64,000 bases of DNA, taken from the NCBI RefSeq assembly GCF_001038505.1, contig NZ_LDPY01000001.1:2170001-2234000 (forward strand). Direction: 5' to 3'. The stretch is from Puniceibacterium sp. IMCC21224. Its GTDB lineage: Bacteria > Pseudomonadota > Alphaproteobacteria > Rhodobacterales > Rhodobacteraceae. Shown piece after piece: positions 53,585-63,484 of this stretch (position 1 is the first letter of the stretch; the number at the start of each line of letters is the position of its first letter). Below the pieces are notes generated by a model. It saw only the letters and a list, made by a program, of their open reading frames with translations, ran no database searches and was not told where the DNA came from. A program made the translations under genes and the position numbers.

Positions 53585-54391
53585 ATGTCAAATCAACTTA
53601 TGGCTGGCAAACGCGGGCTGATCATGGGGCTCGCCAATGACAAGTCCATCGCCTGGGGCATTGCCCGCGCGCTGGCCGATGCCGGGGCTGAGCTGGCGTT
53701 CTCGTATCAGGGTGACGCACTGAAAAAGCGGGTCGATCCGCTGGCCGCTTCGCTGGGGTCGGATCTGGTCCTGCCCTGCGATGTCGGGGACGAGGCGTCG
53801 ATGGATGCGTTGTTCTCTGCGCTGGGGGAAAAATGGGACGGGCTGGATTTTGTCGTCCACGCCATCGGCTTTTCCGACAAGAACGAATTGCGCGGCCGCT
53901 ACGTCGACACCTCGCGCAACAACTTTACCCTGTCGATGGATATATCGGTCTACAGCTTTACCGCCATTGTGCAGCGCGCCGAAAAGATGATGAACAAAGG
54001 CGGATCCTGCCTGACCCTCACTTATTACGGCGCCGAGCGGGTCATGCCGCATTACAACGTCATGGGTGTGGCCAAGGCAGCGCTCGAGGCATCGGTGCGC
54101 TATCTGGCCGAGGATCTGGGCAAGGATGGCATTCGCGTCAACGCGATATCAGCCGGCCCGATCAAGACGCTGGCCGCCAGCGGCATCGGCGATTTCCGCT
54201 ACATCATGAAGTGGAACGAATACAACTCGCCCCTGCGCCGCAATGTGACCATCGGCGATGTGGGTGGATCGGCGCTGTATCTGCTTTCGGACCTCGGATC
54301 AGGGGTCACTGGCGAGGTGCTGCATGTTGACGCGGGCTATCACGTCGTCGGAATGAAGGCCGTCGACGCCCCGGACATTACAAAGGGCTGA
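53585..54391 (+). CDS. fabI: Enoyl-[acyl-carrier-protein] reductase (NADH)
   Basis: This 268-residue short-chain dehydrogenase-type enzyme performs the last step of fatty-acid elongation. FabI features are visible: GLIMGLANDKSIAWGIA for NADH binding, the catalytic tyrosine/lysine spacing in YNVMGVAKAALE, and the C-terminal EVLHVDAGYHVVGM. The ATG at 53585 has GGCGGAG upstream. It is followed by the lysE-type gene only 2 bp after the stop. Confidence 0.96.
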   Translation: MSNQLMAGKRGLIMGLANDKSIAWGIARALADAGAELAFSYQGDALKKRVDPLAASLGSDLVLPCDVGDEASMDALFSALGEKWDGLDFVVHAIGFSDKNELRGRYVDTSRNNFTLSMDISVYSFTAIVQRAEKMMNKGGSCLTLTYYGAERVMPHYNVMGVAKAALEASVRYLAEDLGKDGIRVNAISAGPIKTLAASGIGDFRYIMKWNEYNSPLRRNVTIGDVGGSALYLLSDLGSGVTGEVLHVDAGYHVVGMKAVDAPDITKG

Positions 54392-54393
54392 AA

Positions 54394-55011
54394 ATGATCG
54401 ACGCGGCGCATCTTCTGGCTTTTAACCTGACCCTGCTGGCTGCGATGGCCAGTCCGGGTCCGGCCCTTCTGCTGGCGCTGCGCACGAGCCTTGCCTATGG
54501 ACCTGCGGCTGGCATTGCCACCGGAGCAGGTTTGGGTCTGATGGCGGCGACGTGGACTGCCGCAGCGTTGTTGGGGCTTGGTTTGGTGTTCGCGCTGTTT
54601 CCCTTTGCCTATGTCGCGATCAAGACGGCTGGCGCGCTCTATCTGCTGTGGATCGCCTATACGATGTGGCGCGACGCCCGCCAGCCGCTGACCGAGGCGG
54701 CAGGACCGCTCGACCGTGCCCGCGCCTTTCGCACCGGGCTGCTGGTCAATCTGGGCAATCCCAAATCGGTGCTGTTCGCCAGTGCCGTGCTTTTGGTGAT
54801 CTTTCCGCCGGATCTGAGCCTGACTGCCAAGGCGCTGATTGTCCTCAACCATCTTGTGGTTGAGGTGATCGTCTATTCCTGCTTTGCCCTGCTGCTTAGC
54901 ACGCCGCCCGCGCGGTCTGGATATCTGCGGGCGAAACCGATGCTTGACAGGATCGCGGCTGGAGTGCTGGGTCTGCTCGGCCTGCGCCTGCTGCTGGATC
55001 ACCCGGAATGA
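54394..55011 (+). CDS. LysE family amino-acid/solute exporter
   Basis: This 205-residue protein has about six hydrophobic helices. The first part reads [29 protein letters not shown], a hallmark of the LysE/RhtB exporters, and a second characteristic stretch is [17 protein letters not shown]. The substrate may be an amino acid or other metabolite. It lies directly after fabI and before gpt, probably in the same transcript, though no functional link is obvious. Confidence 0.87.
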   Translation: MIDAAHLLAFNLTLLAAMASPGPALLLALRTSLAYGPAAGIATGAGLGLMAATWTAAALLGLGLVFALFPFAYVAIKTAGALYLLWIAYTMWRDARQPLTEAAGPLDRARAFRTGLLVNLGNPKSVLFASAVLLVIFPPDLSLTAKALIVLNHLVVEVIVYSCFALLLSTPPARSGYLRAKPMLDRIAAGVLGLLGLRLLLDHPE

Positions 55012-55042
55012 CCCCGCCACTGACACCCCAAGGAGAGACCCC

Positions 55043-55546
55043 ATGACCGACCGCCTGCCGCACGAAAAAGGCTTCCACGTCAGTTGGGATCAGCTCCACC
55101 GCGATGCCCGCGCGTTGGCGTGGCGACTACAGGACCACGGGCCCGCAGACACCGGCTGGCGTGCTGTCGTCGCCATTACCCGTGGCGGCATGACCCCGGC
55201 GATGATTGTTGCGCGCGAACTCGATATTCGCACCGTTGATACGATTTCGGTCAAAAGCTATGACCACCAGACGCAGTCCGAACCGCGGGTGATCAAGTCG
55301 CCTGATATGAACGTCATCGGTGACGGCACCGGCGTTTTGATCGTCGACGATCTGGTCGATACCGGCCGCACCCTCGAAGTGGTGCGCAGCCACATGCCAA
55401 AGGCGCATGTTGCAACGATCTATGCCAAACCCATGGGCCGCCCGATGGTCGACACCTTTGTGACCGAAGTCAGTCAGGACACCTGGATATTTTTCCCCTG
55501 GGACATGGCCCTGCAATATGTCGAGCCGTACCGCGGCAAGGAATGA
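55043..55546 (+). CDS. gpt: Xanthine phosphoribosyltransferase
   Basis: This 167-residue enzyme salvages xanthine (and guanine) with PRPP. The PRPP-binding motif [14 protein letters not shown] and the N-terminal [22 protein letters not shown] are present, and the C-terminal TWIFFPWD aromatic patch is typical of Gpt. AAGGAGAG lies about 7 nt before the ATG. Its stop overlaps the next gene's ATG by 4 bp. Confidence 0.94.
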   Translation: MTDRLPHEKGFHVSWDQLHRDARALAWRLQDHGPADTGWRAVVAITRGGMTPAMIVARELDIRTVDTISVKSYDHQTQSEPRVIKSPDMNVIGDGTGVLIVDDLVDTGRTLEVVRSHMPKAHVATIYAKPMGRPMVDTFVTEVSQDTWIFFPWDMALQYVEPYRGKE

Positions 55547-56046
55547 TGCCTCCACCGGTTGTTGGCCCTGCCTCAAGACGGGCAACCGCTATTCTGGACG
55601 GTTTCTACAGACTCGGCCTGATGACCAAGGCCGGGGTCGGTTTGCTGCAATTCGGCGCAGGTCTGGGCCTGAGCCTATCCCCGAGCGACAGTATGGTGCG
55701 GTTGGTTGACTGGCTCACCCGCAACCGTCTGGCCGCCGATTCCACCACGCGGGTCTTAAGACACTGGGCGGACACGCTGCCGGTGCAGGCCGAGACATTT
55801 TATGCCCTCTATTTGATGGGTCATGGCGCGCTGAATTTCCTGATTATCTTTGGCCTCGTTCTGCATCTGCGCTATGCCTATCCTGTGGCTATGCTGGTTC
55901 TGTCGGGCTTTGTCCTGTATCAGTTGCGCGAATTCTTGGTCGGGCACGACCCGGCGTTTCTGGTGCTCTGCGCCGTTGACCTGACGGTGATGATCCTGAT
56001 CTCGCTCGAACGCCTGATTTCTCACAGGCGGATGGCAAATTTGTGA
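55543..56046 (+). CDS. DUF2127 membrane protein
   Basis: This 167-residue protein has three or four hydrophobic helices in the second half (about residues 85-155) and matches the DUF2127 pattern: [24 protein letters not shown] near the start, then [20 protein letters not shown] and [16 protein letters not shown]. The function of the family is unknown. The start overlaps gpt by 4 bp (ATGA), so it is probably co-translated. Confidence 0.82.
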   Translation: MMPPPVVGPASRRATAILDGFYRLGLMTKAGVGLLQFGAGLGLSLSPSDSMVRLVDWLTRNRLAADSTTRVLRHWADTLPVQAETFYALYLMGHGALNFLIIFGLVLHLRYAYPVAMLVLSGFVLYQLREFLVGHDPAFLVLCAVDLTVMILISLERLISHRRMANL

Positions 56047-56163
56047 TCGCGGGCCTTGGGCCTCTCGACTCCTGCCCGTCTTGTGGCCACAAATGCTTCG
56101 GAACGTGAGTGGTCAGCCGCTTTTGACATTCACCAAACCCTGCACGAACATCAAGGAATTTCC

Positions 56164-57360
56164 ATGACCAGCCGCACTCAGAGCACCTTTGCCCCCCCGG
56201 TCATGGAGGCCCGCCGCTGGCTCAATGGCGTGAGCTTTCCGCCCGACCGTCCGCTGATCAACGTCAGTCAGGCGGCACCGGTCGACCCGCCGCCACCTGC
56301 GATGCGCGCCGCAATGGCTGAGGCGATCGAGGATGCCGCGACGCATCTGTACGGGCCGGTGCTGGGCCTGCCCGATTTGCGCGACACGCTGGCGGCGCAT
56401 TGGTCGGCGCACTACCACGGCACCGCGCGGGCCGAACAGGTGGCGATCACTGCAGGTTGCAATCAGGCCTTTGCCGCGACCTTGACCGCCCTGTGCGCCG
56501 AAGGAGATGAAGTTATTCTTCCAACCCCATGGTACTTCAATCATAAAATGTGGCTGGATATGTCAGGTGTCACGTCGGTTGCGCTGGCCACTGGCCCGGA
56601 TCTCATCCCCTCGGCTGAGGCAGCGCGCGCCCTGATCACGTCGCGCACCCGCGCTATTGCGCTGGTCACTCCGAACAACCCCGGCGGTGTTGAATACCCA
56701 GCCGAAACCCTGCGCGCCTTTTTTGATCTTGCGCGGGAATCCGGCATCCGCCTGATCGTGGACGAGACCTACCGCGATTTTGACAGCCGCCCGAATCCGC
56801 CGCATGATCTTTTGTCCATAGAAGATTGGGATCAAACGCTGATTCAGCTTTATTCGTTTTCCAAGGCCTATCGTCTGACCGGCCACCGCGTCGGCGCGGT
56901 CATCGCCGACATCACGCTGCTGGCCGAGATCGAGAAATTCCTCGACACCGTGAGCATCTGTCCGCCGCAACTGGGTCAGCGCGCCGCGCTTTGGGGACTT
57001 GAGAACCTGGGCCAATGGCTGACCGGTGAGCGGGCCGAGATTCTGGATCGCCGCGCTGCCATTTCGGATCACATGCCGCAGTTGACCGCCAAGGGTTGGA
57101 CGCTGATGGGGGTCGGTGCCTACTTTGCTTATATCGCGCATCCGTTCGCCGATCCGTCGGATGTGCTCGCGCCGCGGCTGGTTCAGGACGCGGGTGTGCT
57201 GGCCCTGCCCGGCACCATGTTCATGCCTGCGGATGATCCTGCCGGCGGGCGCCAATTCCGCATCGCATTCGCCAATGTCGATCGCGCGGGCATCGCAGAG
57301 CTGTTCGCAAGGCTCGCCGCACTTGACTGGCCCCTTGCGAGCACGCAGCGCACCGCATAA
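56164..57360 (+). CDS. Class I/II pyridoxal-phosphate aminotransferase
   Basis: This 398-residue fold-type I aminotransferase shows VAITAGCNQAFAATL near residue 100, the nucleotide-like VTPNNPGGVEYPAETL, IVDETYRDFD with a PLP-binding aspartate, and YSFSKAYRLTGHRVGAV with the Schiff-base lysine. Substrate specificity is not determined by the visible motifs. The ATG at 56164 has CAAGGA upstream. Its job may be amino-acid metabolism, and the neighbour downstream is ppiD. Confidence 0.9.
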   Translation: MTSRTQSTFAPPVMEARRWLNGVSFPPDRPLINVSQAAPVDPPPPAMRAAMAEAIEDAATHLYGPVLGLPDLRDTLAAHWSAHYHGTARAEQVAITAGCNQAFAATLTALCAEGDEVILPTPWYFNHKMWLDMSGVTSVALATGPDLIPSAEAARALITSRTRAIALVTPNNPGGVEYPAETLRAFFDLARESGIRLIVDETYRDFDSRPNPPHDLLSIEDWDQTLIQLYSFSKAYRLTGHRVGAVIADITLLAEIEKFLDTVSICPPQLGQRAALWGLENLGQWLTGERAEILDRRAAISDHMPQLTAKGWTLMGVGAYFAYIAHPFADPSDVLAPRLVQDAGVLALPGTMFMPADDPAGGRQFRIAFANVDRAGIAELFARLAALDWPLASTQRTA

Positions 57361-57403
57361 ACAGCGCCCCTAGGCGCAAAGCCCAAATTCAGGAGAAAGC
57401 CCC

Positions 57404-59251
57404 ATGGCCCGCAAATCCGGCAGTCTGTCCAAAACCGTTGTCTGGATCATCCTGGCACTGGTCATTGTCGGCCTGGGTGGCTTTGGCGCGGTCAACCTCT
57501 CGGGGTCTGTCCGGTCGATCGGGTCGGTCGGGAACTTGTCCATTAGCGTTGACAGCTACGCCCGCGCCCTACAGAACGAGATCCGAGCTTTTGAAGGACA
57601 GACTGGCCAGCAGATGACCTTTGCTCAGGCGCAGCAGATCGGTCTGGACACGCAGGTTCTGGGACAGCTGGTCACCGCCCGCGCCTTTGACTTTGAGGCG
57701 GACCGCCTTGGCCTGTCGGTCGGAGACGCCGCGCTGGCACAGGACCTTGCCCAGATTGCGGCGTTTCAGGGCCCGGATGGTAAATTCAGCCGCGACGCCT
57801 ACAGGTTTGCGCTGCAAAATGCCGGCTTGTCCGAGGCCGAGTTTGAAGCCGATCTGCGCAGCGATTCTGCACGCACCCTGTTGCAGGGCGCCATTCTGGC
57901 CGGCAATGCCCTGCCCGCCATCTATGCTGATACGCTGATCGCCTACGCCGGTGAGCGCCGCGCCTTTACCTATGCGACTCTGGGCGATTCCAGCCTGCCA
58001 ACTGGCGTGGCCGAGGCATCGGACGAAGATCTGCAAACCTATTACGACGCCAACATCGCCAACTATACTCGCCCCGAGACCAAGCAGATCACCTATGTCT
58101 GGCTGACACCCGAGATGATCCTCGATTCCGTCGAAGTCGACGAGACCGCGCTCAAACAGGCGTTTGACGACCGCGCCGATCAATACATTGTGCCCGAGCG
58201 ACGGCTGGTCGAACGGTTGGTCTTTGCGGATGATGCAACCGCCGCCGACGCTGCCGCCCAATTGGCCGCAGGCGATACGGATTTCGAAACGCTGGTCGAG
58301 GATCGCGGTCTGTCCCTTGGCGACGTCGACCTTGGCGATGTCACCCGCGCTGGTCTGGGCGCAGCCGCAGACGCGGTCTTTGACGCCGCACCTGGCGATA
58401 TTGTCGGCCCGCAGCCTTCGTCCCTTGGCCCGGCATTGTTCCGGGTCAACGGCGTGCTGGCCGCACAAAGCACCAGTTATGAAGAGGCGCTACCCGATCT
58501 TCGCGACGAACTGGCGCTCGATCGCGCCCGCCGTGTCATCGAAACTCAGGCGCAGGACTATGACGATCTGCTCGCCGGTGGCGCCACCCTCGAAGATTTG
58601 GCGCAAGAGACCGAAATGCAACTGGCTAAAATCGACTGGGCCGAGGATACCGATACTGATATCGCGGCCTACAACAGCTTTCGCGCTGCGGCTGCGGCAC
58701 TGACCACGGATGATTTCCCCAAGATCGACCAGCTTGGTGATGGCGGCGTCTTTGCGATGCGGCTTGATACGCTGCTCGCGCCTGCACCCTACCCGCTTGA
58801 CGATGTGCGCGACCGCGTCCGCACCGGCTGGGAAACCGAGCAAAAGACCCAAAGCCTGAGCAGCGCCGCCGAGGCACTGGTCGCGCAACTGGGCGAAGGC
58901 CGCACATTTGAGGCGCTCGGTCTGGCCACAACCGCAGAAGAGGGGCTGACCCGCAACGCAGCCCCCGACGGCCTGCCCACCGGCCTGCTACAAGAGGCGT
59001 TTGAAATGGAAACCGGCGACCTGCGTGTTGTACCGGGGAACGGCGAGGTCCGGATCCTGCGTCTCAACGCAGTTTTGCCCGCCGACCGCGGCACTGCGGA
59101 TGCGCAGACGCTGGCCGAAAACCTGTCCGATCAGGCCGCCAACGATGTCGCTCAGGACCTGTTTCGCGCCGTGGCCACAGATATCCAGGGCCGCGCCGGG
59201 GTCGAGATCAACCAGCAGGCGCTGAACGCCGTCCACACACAGCTGCCCTGA
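57404..59251 (+). CDS. ppiD: PpiD-type peptidyl-prolyl isomerase/periplasmic chaperone
   Basis: This 615-residue protein has one N-terminal TM (about residues 11-33), a SurA-N-like chaperone region (about 35-190), a parvulin-like domain around residues 230-370, and a long C-terminal chaperone part. The parvulin part shows ERLVFADDATAADAAAQLAAG and DVTRAGLGAAADAVF in the expected places, but catalytic histidines are not clearly conserved, so isomerase activity is doubtful. The ATG has CAGGAGA just before it. It precedes trpE by 3 bp. Confidence 0.88.
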   Translation: MARKSGSLSKTVVWIILALVIVGLGGFGAVNLSGSVRSIGSVGNLSISVDSYARALQNEIRAFEGQTGQQMTFAQAQQIGLDTQVLGQLVTARAFDFEADRLGLSVGDAALAQDLAQIAAFQGPDGKFSRDAYRFALQNAGLSEAEFEADLRSDSARTLLQGAILAGNALPAIYADTLIAYAGERRAFTYATLGDSSLPTGVAEASDEDLQTYYDANIANYTRPETKQITYVWLTPEMILDSVEVDETALKQAFDDRADQYIVPERRLVERLVFADDATAADAAAQLAAGDTDFETLVEDRGLSLGDVDLGDVTRAGLGAAADAVFDAAPGDIVGPQPSSLGPALFRVNGVLAAQSTSYEEALPDLRDELALDRARRVIETQAQDYDDLLAGGATLEDLAQETEMQLAKIDWAEDTDTDIAAYNSFRAAAAALTTDDFPKIDQLGDGGVFAMRLDTLLAPAPYPLDDVRDRVRTGWETEQKTQSLSSAAEALVAQLGEGRTFEALGLATTAEEGLTRNAAPDGLPTGLLQEAFEMETGDLRVVPGNGEVRILRLNAVLPADRGTADAQTLAENLSDQAANDVAQDLFRAVATDIQGRAGVEINQQALNAVHTQLP

Positions 59252-59254
59252 CCG

Positions 59255-60766
59255 ATGGCTCTGACACCCTCTTTCAACGACTTCGCCGCCGCCTATGCTG
59301 CCGGACAGAACCAAGTGGTCTACACCCGGCTGGCCGCCGATCTCGACACGCCTGTGTCGCTGATGCTGAAACTGACGGGCGCGGCCAAGGACGCCTTCAT
59401 GCTCGAATCCGTCACCGGCGGTGAGGTTCGCGGGCGCTATTCGATCATCGGGATGAAGCCCGATCTGATCTGGCAATGCCACGGTACCAGCGCACGTCTG
59501 AACCGCCACGCCCGCTTTGATCCCGATGCGTTTGAGGATATGCCGGGCGATCCGCTGAGCGCCCTGCGCAACCTGATCGCCGAAAGCCGGATTGATCTGC
59601 CCGATGATCTGCCCCAGGCGGCGTCCGGCCTGTTTGGCTATCTGGGCTATGACATGATCCGGCTGGTTGAACGCCTGCCGGACGTGAACCCCGACCCGCT
59701 GGGCCTGCCCGATGCCGTTTTGATGCGCCCCTCCGTCGTGGCGGTACTTGATGGTGTCAAGGGCGAGGTCACTGTTGTCTCGCCAGCCTGGGTCAGCGAT
59801 GGACTCTCGGCGCGCGCAGCTTACGCACAGGCGGCCGAGCGGGTGATGGACGCGGTCCGCGATCTGGAACGCGCGCTGCCGCAGGCCAGCCGTGATTTGG
59901 GTGAAGCACAAGAAGCCGGACCGCCGATTTCAAATTTCACCCATGAGGCGTACAAAGCCGCCGTTGAAACCGCCAAGGATTACATCCGCAAAGGCGACAT
60001 CTTTCAGGTGGTCCCGTCGCAGCGCTGGACTCAGAGCTTTCCACTGCCACCTTTCGCGCTCTACCGCTCACTGCGGCGCACCAATCCATCACCCTTCATG
60101 TTCTATTTCAACTTTGGTGGCTTTCAGGTGATCGGCGCCTCGCCCGAGATTCTCGTGCGGGTCTTTGGCCGCGAAGTCACAATCCGCCCCATCGCCGGCA
60201 CCCGCCCGCGCGGCGCTACCCCTGCCGAAGACAAGGCGCTGGAGGAGGAGTTGCTGTCGGACAAAAAGGAACTGGCCGAACACCTGATGCTACTGGACCT
60301 GGGCCGCAATGACACCGGTAAGGTGTCGCGCATTGGCACTGTGAAGCCGACGGAACAATTCATCATCGAACGCTACAGCCACGTCATGCATATTGTGTCG
60401 AACGTGGTCGGTGAACTGGCCGAGGATCAGGATGCCTTGTCGGCGTTCTTTGCCGGCATGCCCGCCGGAACAGTTTCAGGCGCCCCCAAAGTCCGCGCAA
60501 TGGAAATCATCGACGAGCTTGAGCCAGAAAAACGTGGTGTCTACGGTGGTGGCGTTGGTTATTTCAGCGCGGGTGGCGATATGGATATGTGCATCGCCCT
60601 GCGCACCGCCATCGTGCAGGATCACAAACTCTATATCCAGGCCGGCGGCGGTGTGGTCTATGACAGCGACCCCGAGGCCGAGTATCAGGAAACCGTGCAT
60701 AAATCCAATGCGATCCGCCGTGCCGCGGCTGATGCCGCGCGCTTTACCGGCAACGGAAACGCCTGA
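59255..60766 (+). CDS. trpE: Anthranilate synthase component I
   Basis: This 503-residue enzyme makes anthranilate from chorismate in tryptophan synthesis, with TrpG supplying ammonia. The N-terminal tryptophan-binding region has LLKLTGAAKDAFMLESVTGGE-like text (about residues 38-60). The chorismate-binding C-domain carries FQVVPSQRW, IAGTRPRGATPAEDKALE, LDLGRNDTGKVSRIG and GTVSGAPKVRAMEII. The ATG is 3 bp after ppiD, with no clear ribosome-binding site. trpG is not adjacent; downstream is a convergent sufE. Confidence 0.96.
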   Translation: MALTPSFNDFAAAYAAGQNQVVYTRLAADLDTPVSLMLKLTGAAKDAFMLESVTGGEVRGRYSIIGMKPDLIWQCHGTSARLNRHARFDPDAFEDMPGDPLSALRNLIAESRIDLPDDLPQAASGLFGYLGYDMIRLVERLPDVNPDPLGLPDAVLMRPSVVAVLDGVKGEVTVVSPAWVSDGLSARAAYAQAAERVMDAVRDLERALPQASRDLGEAQEAGPPISNFTHEAYKAAVETAKDYIRKGDIFQVVPSQRWTQSFPLPPFALYRSLRRTNPSPFMFYFNFGGFQVIGASPEILVRVFGREVTIRPIAGTRPRGATPAEDKALEEELLSDKKELAEHLMLLDLGRNDTGKVSRIGTVKPTEQFIIERYSHVMHIVSNVVGELAEDQDALSAFFAGMPAGTVSGAPKVRAMEIIDELEPEKRGVYGGGVGYFSAGGDMDMCIALRTAIVQDHKLYIQAGGGVVYDSDPEAEYQETVHKSNAIRRAAADAARFTGNGNA

Positions 60767-60788
60767 GAGCCTCAACCACCGCACCGGA

Positions 60789-61199
60789 TCAGGCCGCTGC
60801 TGCCGCCAATGTCCGGATGCGCTCGACCATCGCGCGCAGCCCGTTGGACCGCTGCGCCGAAAGGTGATCATTCAGACCGAGCCGCCCGAGTTCCGCCCGT
60901 GCATCCACGGCCGACACCTCACCCACAGCCAGCCCGTCATAAAGCCGGTGCAACACGGCGATCAGCCCGCGCACGATCATCGCGTCGCTGTCGCCGTCAA
61001 AGTGGAAATGCCCTGCCGAGATCTGCGGATGCAACCAAACCTGACTGGCACAGCCATCGACCTTGGTTGCGGGCACTTTCAACGCGTCAGCCAGCGGCGG
61101 CATCGCTTTGCCCATGTCGATCACCAGCCGATAGCGATCTTCCCAGTCATCAAGGAATTCAAAATCCTCGACCACAGCTTCGAAACCTGCCTGTGCCAT
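60789..61199 (-). CDS. sufE: Cysteine desulfuration protein SufE
   Basis: This 136-residue protein takes sulfur from the cysteine desulfurase SufS and passes it to Fe-S assembly. The active cysteine is in KVDGCASQVWL, followed by HFHFDGDSDAMIVRGLIAVL, both family hallmarks. The ATG at 61199 has AGAGGGA upstream. It is convergent with trpE and divergent from the lipoprotein gene. Other suf genes in the window are the sufT/sufA-like pair at 36 kb. Confidence 0.94.
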   Translation of the reverse strand: MAQAGFEAVVEDFEFLDDWEDRYRLVIDMGKAMPPLADALKVPATKVDGCASQVWLHPQISAGHFHFDGDSDAMIVRGLIAVLHRLYDGLAVGEVSAVDARAELGRLGLNDHLSAQRSNGLRAMVERIRTLAAAAA

Positions 61200-61327
61200 G
61201 TTGCGTCCCTCTATCTTCAACTTATGACCTAAGGATGCCCCGGAAAAAGGTCCAGCCCCGCCTTCATGCTTTTCAAGCCGCGCGCAATGCGTTACCCCGA
61301 TGCAAGGCAGGCAAAGGTCCGTTTTCC

Positions 61328-61843
61328 ATGGTCAAACCACTTCTCGCCCTGACGATATCGGCTCTGGTGCTCGGCAGCTGCGGTACTGTGCGCGAGTCGC
61401 GTGTGAACCCTTTCAACTGGTTCGGGCGCGGGCAGTCCGAACCAGTCTCCGCAAACGCCGATTCGGGCAATCCACTGATTCCGGCGCGCAGCCGGTCGCT
61501 GCTTAACCTCAAAGATAACGAAGAGGTCGAATATGCCGGTCAGCCGATTGCCGAGGTGTCGGAACTGCTGATCGAACGCCGTCCGGGCGGGGCTATCATC
61601 CGCGCCACCGGAGTGGCGAGCCAGGTCGGCCCCTTTGACGTGCGTCTGATTCCGGTACCTGATGAGACGGATCTGACCACGCTCAGCTATTCGCTGCGCG
61701 CCTTGCAGCAGCCGGGGCCGCGATCCACCGGCCCCGGTGCGCGATCTGTCATCGTTGCGATCTGGCTGACTGATCAGGAAATGGCGGGCATCACCGCAAT
61801 CCGCGTCAGCGGACAGTCCAACACTCTGGCGTCGCGCCGCTAA
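61328..61843 (+). CDS. Putative outer-membrane lipoprotein
   Basis: This 171-residue protein starts with a lipoprotein signal peptide (MVKPLLALTISALVLGSCGT; lipidated Cys18). The mature part has IPARSRSLLNLKDNEEVEYAG, then VSELLIERRPGGAIIRATGVA, as in conserved hypothetical lipoproteins of Rhodobacterales. No function is known. The gene faces a strong hairpin just past its stop, shared with the convergent rnd. Confidence 0.78.
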   Translation: MVKPLLALTISALVLGSCGTVRESRVNPFNWFGRGQSEPVSANADSGNPLIPARSRSLLNLKDNEEVEYAGQPIAEVSELLIERRPGGAIIRATGVASQVGPFDVRLIPVPDETDLTTLSYSLRALQQPGPRSTGPGARSVIVAIWLTDQEMAGITAIRVSGQSNTLASRR

Positions 61844-61850
61844 CATCCGC

Positions 61851-61890
61851 GGTGCCGGGCGGGACCAATGGTTCCGTCGCGCCCGGCACC
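61851..61890. terminator. Hairpin between lipoprotein gene and rnd
   Basis: GGTGCCGGGCG at 61851-61861 is perfectly mirrored by CGCCCGGCACC at 61880-61890, with an inner GGACC...GGTTCC pairing. It lies 7 bp past the lipoprotein stop and 4 bp past the rnd stop on the other strand, so it probably ends both transcripts. Only a short GGGTTT follows, without a long T-run. Confidence 0.7.
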
Positions 61891-61894
61891 GGGT

Positions 61895-63052
61895 TTACAA
61901 TTCTATCACGGCGACAGTTTTTCCTTTGGCGGCCAGCGCGATACGACCCTCGCACAGACGCAGCGCATCGTCCCCAAAGACTTCGCGCCGCCAGCCGGTC
62001 AGTGCCGGAAGATCGCGCAGCCCGGCGGCAATCGCGTCAAGGTCCGCCGCAGGCGCGATCAACTTGGATGCCACGCCCGAGCTTTCTGTCTTGGCCTTCA
62101 GCAGCACCCGCAAGAGATCGGCCAGCGCCGGATTGACCTGCATCTTTTCGCGCGATGTATCGGTTTCCGGCAGGTTTTCTTTTGGACAATCCTGACCGGC
62201 TTTGACGGCCGCCAGTATCCCCTCGGCAATGTCTCCTCTGCGCGCTTCGCGCAGCAGCAACCGTGAACGCCCCAGGTCTTCCATGGTCGCGGGCTTGGTC
62301 GACGCCAGTTCGACCAGCGCGTCGTCCTTGCAGACACGGCTACGCGGAATGTTGCGCTCTTGGGCATAGGTTTCCCGGAACCGCGCCAATTCGCGCACGA
62401 TTGCCAAAAAACGCGGCGACGAGGTGCGCGTCTTGACCCGGAGCCAGGCATCCTCGGGTCGGGTGATATAGGTTTCCGGCGCAGTCAGCAGCTGGATCTC
62501 TTCGGCCACCCAGCGGTGGCGTCCGGTCTCTTCCAGCTTGTGGGCGAGAAATTCGTAGATCTGGCGCAGATGGGTCACATCCGCCAAAGCATAGCTCTTT
62601 TGGGCGTCTGACAGCGGTCGCCGCGACCAGTCGGTAAAGCGCGACGACTTGTCAACCCCCGCTTTTACGATCCGTTTGACCAGAGTTTCGTAGCCAGCCT
62701 GTTCGCCAAAGCCACACACCATGGCCGCGACCTGCGTGTCAAACATCGGTTCCGGGATCACCCCGTAATCGACATAGAAGATTTCCAGATCCTGCCGTGC
62801 GGCATGGAACACCTTGACCACATCGGTATTGCGGAACAGCGTCATCAACGGGTCCAGTGACAGCCCATCAGCCAGAGGATCCACCAGAACCGCGTTGCTG
62901 TCATCCGTACCGGGCAACGCCAGTTGTACTAGACACAGCTTGGAATAATAGGTCCGTTCGCGCAGGAATTCGGTGTCGACCGTAACATAGGGTGCCTGCG
63001 CCGCCTGTTCGCAAAAGTCGGCAAGCTCGGTGGTTGTGGTGATTGTCTTCAT
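61895..63052 (-). CDS. rnd: Ribonuclease D
   Basis: This 385-residue 3'-to-5' exoribonuclease trims tRNA precursors. The DEDD exonuclease domain begins YVTVDTEFLRERTYYSKLCLVQLA, continues with VFHAARQDLEIF, and has SYALADVTHLRQIYE with the last aspartate. An HRDC-like domain follows (about residues 210-290, RFRETYAQERNIPRSRVCKDDAL). Length fits RNase D. It is monocistronic, facing the hairpin at 61851-61890. Confidence 0.95.
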   Translation of the reverse strand: MKTITTTTELADFCEQAAQAPYVTVDTEFLRERTYYSKLCLVQLALPGTDDSNAVLVDPLADGLSLDPLMTLFRNTDVVKVFHAARQDLEIFYVDYGVIPEPMFDTQVAAMVCGFGEQAGYETLVKRIVKAGVDKSSRFTDWSRRPLSDAQKSYALADVTHLRQIYEFLAHKLEETGRHRWVAEEIQLLTAPETYITRPEDAWLRVKTRTSSPRFLAIVRELARFRETYAQERNIPRSRVCKDDALVELASTKPATMEDLGRSRLLLREARRGDIAEGILAAVKAGQDCPKENLPETDTSREKMQVNPALADLLRVLLKAKTESSGVASKLIAPAADLDAIAAGLRDLPALTGWRREVFGDDALRLCEGRIALAAKGKTVAVIEL

Positions 63053-63216
63053 ACGGGCTCCGGCCGATTGTATTTATTGTTATGTCTCACCTAATCCCAT
63101 AACCGCAGCAAAGCAAAGCCTGTCGCGCATCAAACGCTTTCAGTGCGCCGTTCATGACCGCCTAACGATCATTGGACAGCATCGTCGCGCGCTGCCGGAA
63201 CACATCAATATCTGTT

Positions 63217-63286
63217 ATGAATGCCTAAAAAACATTCATTTCACGAATGCATGGCGCGTAGCTATATGCACGCATATGAATGTTTT
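63217..63286. repeat. ATTCAT/ATGAAT repeats upstream of a small membrane gene
   Basis: ATGAATG occurs at 63217-63223; AAAACATTCAT at 63229-63239 is perfectly mirrored by ATGAATGTTTT at 63276-63286. The cluster ends 16 bp before the ATG at 63302, so it could form an operator or a translation-controlling hairpin. Confidence 0.5.
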
Positions 63287-63301
63287 ACCGGAGTTGAAAC
63301 C

Positions 63302-63484
63302 ATGACAACCGTCGAAATCCACGACCTGCACACCGTTGCGGATCACCCCTCGTCCCTGCCCGCGATTCTGGCCGGTGCCGCCCTGCTTTTGCTGATTGGT
63401 GTGCCTGCGCTGATGGCGCCAGCCACTTCGACCACCGCCCTCGACTGGCACGGCAATACCGCGTCGGTAACAACCATCCGCTAG
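63302..63484 (+). CDS. Small hypothetical membrane protein
   Basis: This 60-residue protein has a polar N-terminus (MTTVEIHDLHTVADHPSS) and one hydrophobic helix (about residues 20-40, LPAILAGAALLLLIGVPALM), then a short tail. A CCGGAGT ribosome-binding site lies about 7 nt upstream. It is convergent with purN and overlaps it by 4 bp. The family is not recognised. Confidence 0.55.
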   Translation: MTTVEIHDLHTVADHPSSLPAILAGAALLLLIGVPALMAPATSTTALDWHGNTASVTTIR

